Shown: one piece after another, positions 5,272 to 10,031 of the stretch
How the letters are laid out: every line of letters begins with the position of its first letter
Numbering within the stretch: position 1 is the first letter of the stretch
DNA from: an uncultured Clostridia bacterium
Lineage (GTDB): Bacteria; Bacillota; Clostridia; TANB77; CAG-508
Direction of reading: 5' to 3'
DNA: 10,031 nucleotides
Assembly: GCA_947599995.1 (NCBI GenBank)
Contig: CANQFW010000049.1
Coordinates: 1 to 10,031, forward strand
Program-made: the position numbers and the translations under genes
The notes under the pieces: generated by a model
Seen by the model: only the letters and a program-made list of their open reading frames with translations
The model's database searches: none
What the model was told of the DNA's origin: nothing

Positions 5272-7158
5272 ATGTTAGAGAAAATAAACAAACCAGAAGA
5301 TTTAAAGAAATTAAATATAAAAGAAAAAGAACAATTAGCTAGTGAAATAAGAAATTATTTAATTGATGTTGTGTCTGAAAATGGAGGACATTTAGCTTCC
5401 AACTTGGGGGTAGTAGAATTAACAATAGCATTAAATAGCATTTTTGATTTTAGTAAGGACAAGATTGTATGGGATGTAGGACATCAAACCTATGTGTATA
5501 AAATTTTGACTGGAAGAAAAGAACAACTAAAAAGCATAAGGAAGCTAAATGGAATTGCAGGATTTCCAAAAACAAATGAGTCTGAATATGACCATTTTAA
5601 TACTGGACATAGCAGTACATCTATTTCAGCAGCAATGGGAATGGCAAAAGCAAGAGATATAAAAAAAGAAAGCCATTATGTTATGGCTGTAATTGGGGAT
5701 GGTGCACTAACAGGTGGAATGGCATTAGAGGCATTAAACCATGTTGGAAGTAGCAAAACAAAGGTACTAATAATTTTAAATGATAATGAAATGAGTATAT
5801 CTAAAAATATTGGTGGAATTAATATGCTCTTAAGTAAATTAAGATCGAGAAAATCATATACAGAATCAAATAAAACATGGAAGAAGGTTATACGCAAAAT
5901 TCCAATAATAGGTAAAAAAACAGTAAAGATAATTCAAAGAACAAAACAAAGTATTAAGCAACTAATTATTCCAAAAATGTTTTTTGAAGACATAGGGTTT
6001 AAATACTTAGGACCTGTGGATGGTCATAATATTGAAGATTTAGAAATATTACTAGATAGAGCAAAAGACCTAGATGAGCCAGTTATTATACATGTTTTGA
6101 CAAAAAAAGGGAAAGGATATAAATATGCAGAGGAGAACCCCGACAGATTCCATGCAATATCAAGTTTCAACAAAGAAGATGGAATGACCAAATCAAAAAA
6201 AGCAAAAGATTATTCAGCAGTCTTTGGAGAAAATCTTATTAAAATGGCAGAAAAAAATTCGAAGATAGTTGCAGTTACAGCTGCAATGAAAGATGGGACA
6301 GGTCTAGCTGAATTTGCAAATAAATATCCAGATAGATTTTTTGATGTTGGAATAGCAGAACAACATGCAATAACATTTGCAGCTGGACTTGCAAAAGAAG
6401 GAATGGTACCATTTATTCCAATTTATTCATCATTTTATCAAAGAGCATATGACCAAGTGATACATGATGTTGCTATGCAGAATTTACCGGTTATAATGTG
6501 TGTAGATAGAAGTGGAATTGTAGGTGCGGATGGAGAGACACATCAAGGAATATTTGATATGAGTTTCTTTAAAATTGTTCCTAATTTAACTATTGTTGTA
6601 CCTAAAAATTTTGATGAGCTTGAGAGCATGATGAAATTTGCAGAAACATTAAATAAGCCTATAGTAATAAGATACCCTAGAGGAGGAGAATCAAAACAGG
6701 TTTTCAACAAAAATGAAGAAATTATTCTTGGAGAACCAGAAGTACTACAAGAAGGGAAAGATGTAATAATAATTGCCATTGGTAACCAAGTCGCTAAAGC
6801 TATGATGGTTGCAGCAAGACTAAAAAAGATACATATAGAAGCGGAAGTTATTAATGTAAGATTTTTAAAACCATTAAATGAAGAAAAAATATCGAAGTTG
6901 ATTTCAAGAATAAAATTTGTAATAACCATTGAAGACTCAACAATTATTGGAGGACTTGGATCTACTATTGAAGACATAATAGTAAAGAACAATTTGGAAG
7001 GTATAAGACTAAAGAGTTTTGCTTATCCAGATGTATATGTTGAGCATGGTTCGGTTGAAGAACTAGAAAAATTGTATAAAATTGATGAAGAAACTATTTA
7101 TGAATTTATACAAAGCACTCTAAACAAAAATGATAATGAAAATGTAGACAAATTGTAG
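5272..7158 (+). CDS. dxs: 1-deoxy-D-xylulose-5-phosphate synthase
   Basis: DXS is a thiamine-diphosphate enzyme that condenses pyruvate and glyceraldehyde-3-phosphate to 1-deoxy-D-xylulose-5-phosphate, the first step of the MEP isoprenoid pathway and a precursor for thiamine and pyridoxal. The 628-residue cytosolic protein is full length. It shows the N-terminal GGHLASNLGVVELTIAL and WDVGHQ segments, the TPP/Mg motif GDG (142-144) followed by NDNEMSIS (from Asn170), then the transketolase pyrimidine domain with AEQHA and catalytic Glu363, DRSGIVGADGETHQG, and a C-terminal transketolase domain. The frame opens at 5251, but that ATG has no ribosome binding site. The ATG at 5272 gives the canonical MLEKIN start, with a weak AAGAG eight to twelve bases upstream. 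The next gene begins 16 bases after the stop, so dxs probably heads an operon with the two genes downstream. It is intact. Confidence 0.97.
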   Translation: MLEKINKPEDLKKLNIKEKEQLASEIRNYLIDVVSENGGHLASNLGVVELTIALNSIFDFSKDKIVWDVGHQTYVYKILTGRKEQLKSIRKLNGIAGFPKTNESEYDHFNTGHSSTSISAAMGMAKARDIKKESHYVMAVIGDGALTGGMALEALNHVGSSKTKVLIILNDNEMSISKNIGGINMLLSKLRSRKSYTESNKTWKKVIRKIPIIGKKTVKIIQRTKQSIKQLIIPKMFFEDIGFKYLGPVDGHNIEDLEILLDRAKDLDEPVIIHVLTKKGKGYKYAEENPDRFHAISSFNKEDGMTKSKKAKDYSAVFGENLIKMAEKNSKIVAVTAAMKDGTGLAEFANKYPDRFFDVGIAEQHAITFAAGLAKEGMVPFIPIYSSFYQRAYDQVIHDVAMQNLPVIMCVDRSGIVGADGETHQGIFDMSFFKIVPNLTIVVPKNFDELESMMKFAETLNKPIVIRYPRGGESKQVFNKNEEIILGEPEVLQEGKDVIIIAIGNQVAKAMMVAARLKKIHIEAEVINVRFLKPLNEEKISKLISRIKFVITIEDSTIIGGLGSTIEDIIVKNNLEGIRLKSFAYPDVYVEHGSVEELEKLYKIDEETIYEFIQSTLNKNDNENVDKL

Positions 7159-7174
7159 TATAAAATAAACTCAA

Positions 7175-7843
7175 ATGGAAAAAATAATATTAAAGCACCG
7201 AAAGGAAGCGATAATATTGTTTTTTTTATATATTTTAATATTTGCAATAATTACAATTATAGCACTAATATTTTCAACAATCCAAATTGAAATAAAAAAT
7301 ATTAAATTATCAGCATCATCAAATAAATTAGCAATAGATCCAACATATAAAATATCAATTAAGATTTATGTTCTAAAAAAGATAAAAATACTAGATAAAC
7401 AAATAAAAAATGACGATTTTAAGAATCAAGATAAATTCAAAAAGATGCAAAATAAAATTACGGTTCAAATGAAAAACAATGGAAAGAATTTTCAAGTAGA
7501 ACAAATAAAAATATTAAGAAATTTAAAAATTGAAGTGAAAAAAATGAATTTTAATGTAAAAATAGGAACTGAAAATGCTGCATTAACTGCAATAATTGTA
7601 GGAATGATGTATGCAATAATACCTAATATTTTTAATTATTTTTTCGATTTAGAAGAAAATACTAAATTTAAAATAGAACCAATATATGAAAATAAAAATT
7701 TACTAAATATTTCTTTTGAGGGTATATTTAAGCTCGATTTGATACATATTATTAATACTTATAAAGTATTAATAAGGAAAGAGAGGAAGAAAAATTATGA
7801 TAGAACATCCAATAGAAGGCCTTATGCATATAACAATGGATAG
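7175..7843 (+). CDS. DUF2953 (YtfI-like) membrane-anchored protein
   Basis: A 222-residue protein with a short basic N terminus and one membrane span at about 12-35, then a very Lys/Ile/Asn-rich region with short coiled-coil character (about 60-120). The C-terminal half has the pattern I associate with DUF2953: a strand-rich NVKIGTENAALTA segment near 128-140, a second hydrophobic stretch at about 140-156, FKIEPIYENK, and a final LDLIHIINTYKVLIRK. DUF2953 genes such as B. subtilis ytfI commonly sit directly upstream of ytfJ, exactly as here, which is the strongest support. The function is unknown; a sporulation link is inferred from the partner. ATG follows dxs closely without a visible ribosome binding site, so translation may be coupled or weak. 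The last 15 codons overlap ytfJ by 47 bases, and that tail looks non-conserved. Confidence 0.75.
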   Translation: MEKIILKHRKEAIILFFLYILIFAIITIIALIFSTIQIEIKNIKLSASSNKLAIDPTYKISIKIYVLKKIKILDKQIKNDDFKNQDKFKKMQNKITVQMKNNGKNFQVEQIKILRNLKIEVKKMNFNVKIGTENAALTAIIVGMMYAIIPNIFNYFFDLEENTKFKIEPIYENKNLLNISFEGIFKLDLIHIINTYKVLIRKERKKNYDRTSNRRPYAYNNG

Positions 7844-8312
7844 CATAAAAGAGATGATTGACGTAAACACAATAATTGGTGATTCAATACAAATGAATAA
7901 CAATACAGCTATCATACCAATCTCAAAAGTGTCATTTGGATTTGCATCAGGAGGAAGCGAATTTAAAGGAGAGACGATAGATGAATATAACAAAAAAGAT
8001 AAAGATGAGCAAATACAATACAGATTACCATTTGGAGGAGGAGCTGGTGCGGGAGTTACTATTAATCCAGTTGCATTTTTAATACTACAATCTGGACAAG
8101 TTAAGCTTATGTCTGTTGAGCATGATAATTGCATCGATAAGATTTTAGATTACGCTCCAGATTTGTTAGAGAAAATGAATAAAATGTTTGAGAAAAAACT
8201 AGAGGCACAAAGGTCTCAGACCGATAAGATAATTAATCATTTTAAACAAAAACACAAGCAAGAACAAGATGATGATGAAAAAAAAGAAAAAAATGAAGAA
8301 AAAAGAGTTTAA
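7797..8312 (+). CDS. ytfJ: Sporulation protein YtfJ (GerW family)
   Basis: YtfJ/GerW is a spore protein needed for normal germination responses in B. subtilis; its biochemical role is unsettled. The 171-residue protein shows the family features: an HPIEGLM N terminus with a short helix (SIKEMIDVNTIIGD), PISKVSFGFASGGSEF, the glycine-rich FGGGAGAGVTINPVAFLIL core (about 80-98), and QVKLMSVEH followed by a helix DYAPDLLEKM. The C-terminal 40 residues are a highly charged Lys/Glu/Asp/Gln tail, likely disordered or coiled coil and probably variable. There is no signal peptide. The start is supported by GAGAGGAAG seven to fifteen bases upstream and by the family N terminus. It overlaps the preceding DUF2953 gene by 47 bases and ends in a strong hairpin, so it closes the dxs-DUF2953-ytfJ unit. 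A mother-cell or forespore promoter may exist inside the upstream gene; none was identified. Confidence 0.93.
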   Translation: MIEHPIEGLMHITMDSIKEMIDVNTIIGDSIQMNNNTAIIPISKVSFGFASGGSEFKGETIDEYNKKDKDEQIQYRLPFGGGAGAGVTINPVAFLILQSGQVKLMSVEHDNCIDKILDYAPDLLEKMNKMFEKKLEAQRSQTDKIINHFKQKHKQEQDDDEKKEKNEEKRV

Positions 8313-8348
8313 AAGAGGAAAAGAATATCCTCTTTTAAGCTTATTTTT
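8307..8348. terminator. Bidirectional terminator between ytfJ and the 39-aa gene
   Basis: TTAAAAGAGGA (8309-8319) pairs perfectly with TCCTCTTTTAA (8328-8338); outer G-C and T-G pairs bring it to 8307-8340, and TTATTTTTT follows. On the minus strand the hairpin is followed by CTCTTTTTTCTT, so it can also end the convergent small gene. It includes the ytfJ stop codon. Confidence 0.88.
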
Positions 8349-8460
8349 TGAAATAAACACACATAGAATTACAAGATACAGAAGAACTTGCAATCAATTC
8401 ATAGGTGCAATGTCCATCTTTTTGAAATTTACAATTTTCAGCACAATTTATTGTAGTCAT
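8341..8460 (-). CDS. Small Cys-rich protein, possible metal binder (39 aa)
   Basis: This is a 39-codon frame with a strong ribosome binding site: GGAGG (minus strand, 8471-8467) six bases before ATG at 8460. The stop is TAA at 8343-8341, directly beside the shared hairpin. The protein has five cysteines, at 6, 10, 18, 30 and 34 (C-x3-C-x7-C-x11-C-x3-C), with a KDGHC turn and the C-terminal CVYFKK. The two CxxxC pairs and short length resemble small clostridial Cys-rich proteins of DUF1540 type, which probably bind metal, but I cannot assign a family firmly. There is no membrane span or signal peptide. The 8472-8568 stretch upstream holds no clear vegetative promoter. The ribosome binding site, exact fit to the terminator and regular Cys spacing make it very likely real. 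The longer plus-strand frame over this area is lysine-rich low complexity and is not a gene. Confidence 0.75.
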   Translation of the reverse strand: MTTINCAENCKFQKDGHCTYELIASSSVSCNSMCVYFKK

Positions 8461-8568
8461 AAATAACCTCCAAATTACGCTTTTTAATAGTATTTACAAA
8501 ATGCGTCAGAAATATACAAAATAAGTTGAATTCGTAGTTAAAACAAGGTCTAAAAAAGATCAAGTTAA

Positions 8569-9210
8569 TTAAAATTTGTGATTATCTTTAAACCATTTAC
8601 AAAATTTTTTTACAGTACAATTTTCGCATTTTGGCTTTCTTGCAACACACGTATATCTACCATGCCAAATAAATAAATGATTTACATCTTTCAAGTATTT
8701 AGGGCTAATCTTTTTTAATAAATCTATCTCAATTTTAGAAGGATCAGATTTATCAGATAACCCAAGTCTATTAGAAATTCTTTTACAATGAGTATCAACA
8801 GCGATTCCATTTGACAATCCAAAAACTTCAAGTTGAATGACATTTGCACTTTTTCTACCAATTCCAGCTAAAGTTAATAAGCTTGTCATATCTTTAGGTA
8901 CTTCTCCATTATAATTGGATATAACTTGCTTTGCACATAATTTTATATTTTTAGCCTTATTTTTATAAAATCCGCAAGAATGTATTAAATTTTCAAGCTC
9001 GTTAATATCAATATTTGCAAAATCTTCAATCGTTTTGCATCTTGCAAAAAGGGAAGGAGTAACAAGATTTACTCTTTCATCTGTGCATTGTGCAGATAGC
9101 ATAACTGCGACAACTAATTCAAAGGGTGTGTTAAAGTTTAAACTACATTTTGCTTCTGGATAAGTATTCTTTAGAATTTGTATCAAATTATTTACATCAG
9201 TTTTTTTCAT
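8569..9210 (-). CDS. nth: Endonuclease III (base-excision repair DNA glycosylase/AP lyase)
   Basis: Endonuclease III removes oxidised pyrimidines such as thymine glycol from DNA and cleaves the resulting abasic site by beta-elimination. The 213-residue length matches the E. coli enzyme (211). It has the N-terminal FELVVAVMLSAQCTDERVN segment, helix-hairpin-helix LAGIGRKSANVI with catalytic Lys120, VDTHCKRISNRLG with catalytic Asp139, and the 4Fe-4S loop C188-x6-C195-x2-C198-x5-C204. The His and Cys after VDT differ slightly from the common VDTHV form, without touching catalytic residues. The ATG at 9210 gives the usual N terminus. The nearest ribosome binding site, AAAGGA (minus strand, 9230-9225), is 14 bases away, longer than usual. 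A consensus promoter lies upstream. It is transcribed divergently from the spoVM unit and is intact. Confidence 0.97.
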   Translation of the reverse strand: MKKTDVNNLIQILKNTYPEAKCSLNFNTPFELVVAVMLSAQCTDERVNLVTPSLFARCKTIEDFANIDINELENLIHSCGFYKNKAKNIKLCAKQVISNYNGEVPKDMTSLLTLAGIGRKSANVIQLEVFGLSNGIAVDTHCKRISNRLGLSDKSDPSKIEIDLLKKISPKYLKDVNHLFIWHGRYTCVARKPKCENCTVKKFCKWFKDNHKF

Positions 9211-9288
9211 AATTGTGGTCCAATTCCTTTCATAATGAAATTATAAATTATTTATTTTATCTTAAATTATATAGTATTAATAGATTTT

Positions 9289-9317
9289 ATTATAGTAAAT
9301 AATAAAAAATATGTCAA
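9289..9317 (-). promoter_or_regulatory. Consensus sigma-A promoter of nth
   Basis: On the minus strand TTGACA (9317-9312), a 17-bp spacer and TATAAT (9294-9289) match the vegetative consensus at all twelve positions. The predicted start near 9282 gives nth a leader of about 70 bases. It lies back to back with the mother-cell-type promoter of the spoVM unit, only eight bases away. Confidence 0.85.
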
Positions 9318-9325
9318 ACATGAAG

Positions 9326-9355
9326 GTAACATAAAATTTTAAAAAACATATAATA
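9326..9355 (+). promoter_or_regulatory. Mother-cell-type (sigma-E/K-like) promoter of the spoVM unit
   Basis: CATATAATA (9347-9355) fits CATANNNTA, with AC (9329-9330) exactly 16 bases upstream inside GTAACA (9326-9331). Read as sigma-E, ATA (9331-9333) and CATATAAT also fit. spoVM in B. subtilis is transcribed in the mother cell under sigma-E. The same GTAACA/CATANNNTA arrangement occurs at 2165-2195. The TATAAT within it also resembles a vegetative -10, but no -35 was seen at the right distance. Confidence 0.55.
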
Positions 9356-9381
9356 TAATAAAAATATTGGAGGTAGATATT

Positions 9382-9531
9382 ATGCTAAAAATGTTAAAAA
9401 AAACAATAGGTGTATGCTTATTTGGATTAGGATTAGGAATATTATTGGTTTTATTACTTCCAATATCAGGATGGTTATTTATAATAGGCGTTGCATTAGC
9501 TGTAATGGGAATAATATGGCTTGCATGCTAA
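9382..9531 (+). CDS. Small two-span membrane protein upstream of spoVM (49 aa)
   Basis: This 49-codon frame starts eight bases after GGAGG-T (9369-9373). A basic N terminus (Lys3, 6, 7) is followed by two hydrophobic segments, about 9-27 and 31-48, separated by a short PISGW turn, which predicts a helical hairpin with both ends in the cytoplasm by the positive-inside rule. Cys12 and the C-terminal Cys49 are the only cysteines. The stop TAA (9529-9531) overlaps the first base of the spoVM ribosome binding site, so translation of the two is very likely coupled. I do not recognise the family. Its promoter type and operon partner imply expression in the mother cell, with insertion in the membrane around the forespore. 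It is too short for most gene callers. Confidence 0.72.
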   Translation: MLKMLKKTIGVCLFGLGLGILLVLLLPISGWLFIIGVALAVMGIIWLAC

Positions 9532-9544
9532 AAGGAGGTACATA

Positions 9545-9622
9545 ATGACAATAGTTGTAAAGAAAGTTCCAAAAGCATTTAGAGGTCTTGTGAAACTCAT
9601 ATTTGGAATTAAAGATGATTAA
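9545..9622 (+). CDS. spoVM: Stage V sporulation protein M (SpoVM, 25 aa)
   Basis: SpoVM is a tiny amphipathic peptide made in the mother cell. It inserts shallowly in the outer forespore membrane, recognises its curvature, anchors the coat ATPase SpoIVA and is needed for cortex and coat assembly. This 25-codon frame aligns without gaps to the 26-residue B. subtilis protein as I recall it: Lys7, Pro9, Lys10, Gly14, Val16, a basic residue at 17 and Gly21 all fall in register, and Pro9 is the residue known to matter for localisation. Hydrophobic and basic residues alternate as in an amphipathic helix, and the tail is charged. The ribosome binding site AAAGGAGG (9531-9538) is six bases before ATG. 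Context agrees: spoVM also neighbours rpmB in B. subtilis, and rpmB is the next gene here (opposite strand). A perfect 15-bp terminator follows. Confidence 0.9.
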   Translation: MTIVVKKVPKAFRGLVKLIFGIKDD

Positions 9623-9640
9623 TCAATATAACAAAAAAAA

Positions 9641-9684
9641 TCTAAAATATTCAAACTAATTTTTGAATATTTTAGACTTTTTTT
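9641..9684. terminator. Bidirectional terminator between spoVM and rpmB
   Basis: A perfect 15-bp stem has arms at 9641-9655 and 9662-9676 (5' arm TCTAAAATATTCAAA) with loop CTAATT, followed by CTTTTTTT (9677-9684). Eight A residues at 9633-9640 give a T run on the minus strand, so it also serves rpmB. The remaining 9685-9729 shows nothing else. Confidence 0.92.
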
Positions 9685-9729
9685 ATCTCATTAAAAAAGA
9701 AAATTTAAACAAATTTATTTATAATAAAA

Positions 9730-9927
9730 TTAAACTCTTTTAACTTTTCCATTTTTTAAACATTTAGCACAAACATGAATTCTTTTAACTTCACCATTAA
9801 TTTCAGCCTTAACGCTTCTTAAATTTGGTTTCCAAGTACGAGGAGATCTCTTACTTATATGTGAACGAGTGATACTAAGTTTATTTCCATGAACTGCTTC
9901 TTTCTTACAAATTGCACATACTGCCAT
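9730..9927 (-). CDS. rpmB: 50S ribosomal protein L28
   Basis: L28 is a small basic protein of the large ribosomal subunit. The 65-residue protein begins MAVCAICKK and shows GNKLSITRSHISKR, RTWKPNLRSVKA and a C-terminal KRIHVCAKCLKNGK. The two CxxC pairs (Cys4/Cys7 and the pair in VCAKC) make this the zinc-ribbon (C+) form of L28. The open frame extends four codons to a GTG at 9939, but this GTG is part of the ribosome binding site GGAGGTG itself. The ATG at 9927, nine bases after that site, gives the family's standard N terminus and was chosen. It is a single-gene unit with its own promoter, convergent with spoVM, and intact. Confidence 0.96.
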   Translation of the reverse strand: MAVCAICKKEAVHGNKLSITRSHISKRSPRTWKPNLRSVKAEINGEVKRIHVCAKCLKNGKVKRV

Positions 9928-9974
9928 GATTAAATGCACCTCCTAATTTCTTTTTAATAAATTGACTATTAACT

Positions 9975-10003
9975 AGTTTAACACAAATAACAAAAAAACA
10001 CAA
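9975..10003 (-). promoter_or_regulatory. Probable promoter of rpmB
   Basis: On the minus strand TTGTGT (10003-9998), a 17-bp spacer and TAAACT (9980-9975) are preceded by TG at the extended -10 position. It lies about 48 bases upstream of the start. The -35 and -10 each match consensus at four of six bases. The flank 10004-10031 is A/T-rich without a recognisable gene. Confidence 0.45.
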
Positions 10004-10031
10004 GCCATTTTAAAGAAAATTTTATTTTTTT

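Noticed and set aside
6543..6992. Minus-strand 149-codon frame inside dxs
   Set aside because: It is antisense to the conserved C-terminal transketolase domains of dxs; no ribosome binding site, promoter or recognisable motif.
8269..8466. Plus-strand frame rich in lysine at its start, covering the end of ytfJ and the small Cys-rich gene
   Set aside because: It begins in the charged tail of ytfJ in another frame, runs through a terminator hairpin and then antisense to the well-supported 39-residue gene; no ribosome binding site.
9928..10031. Ribosomal-protein leader or riboswitch upstream of rpmB
   Set aside because: The leader after the predicted start is short and A/T-rich, with only the 8-bp palindrome AACTAGTT beside the promoter; no structured regulatory RNA is recognisable.

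Overview
The window looks like ordinary chromosome from a low-GC, endospore-forming Firmicute, most likely a member of Clostridia. The evidence is strong A+T richness (AGA for Arg, A/T third positions), AAGGAGG-type ribosome binding sites, a DXS (MEP) isoprenoid route, and four sporulation-linked loci (spoVM, ytfJ/gerW, a DUF2953/YtfI-like gene and a small Cys-rich membrane protein of spore-coat type). No transposase, integrase, phage gene, CRISPR array or resistance gene is visible.

Layout. 1-117: tRNA-Tyr(GTA) with its own terminator. 118-620: a 91-residue unknown beta-rich protein, then a strong sigma-A-type promoter. 621-1596: class II fructose-bisphosphate aldolase, ending in a hairpin shared with convergent smpB (1599-2057, minus). 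2168-2434: a 61-residue Cys-rich single-membrane-span protein behind a mother-cell-type promoter. 2435-2557: non-coding with two small inverted-repeat sets. 2558-5175: ylmH and recN, each with its own promoter. 5213-8348: dxs, a DUF2953 protein and ytfJ, reading as one unit and ending in a bidirectional hairpin. 8341-8460 (minus): a 39-residue Cys-rich protein. 8569-9317 (minus): nth with a consensus promoter. 9326-9684 (plus): a two-gene unit encoding a 49-residue membrane protein and a 25-residue SpoVM, behind a second mother-cell-type promoter. 9730-10003 (minus): rpmB (ribosomal protein L28).

How the genes fit together. Most are housekeeping: glycolysis (fba), ribosome rescue (smpB), translation (tRNA-Tyr, L28), an S4-domain RNA-binding factor (ylmH), DNA repair (recN, nth) and isoprenoid precursor synthesis (dxs). 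Sporulation genes are interleaved among them. The spoVM-rpmB neighbourhood and the DUF2953-ytfJ pair both match arrangements known from Bacillus subtilis, which supports those calls. The least ordinary parts are three genes of 25-49 codons that gene finders easily miss (39-residue Cys-rich, 49-residue membrane, spoVM), and two promoter-like elements of the same GTAACA / CATANNNTA type 7 kb apart.

Limits. All calls are by eye; promoters and operators are pattern matches without expression data. I found no convincing new multi-gene system. The best candidate for something undescribed is the 49-residue membrane protein coupled to SpoVM.
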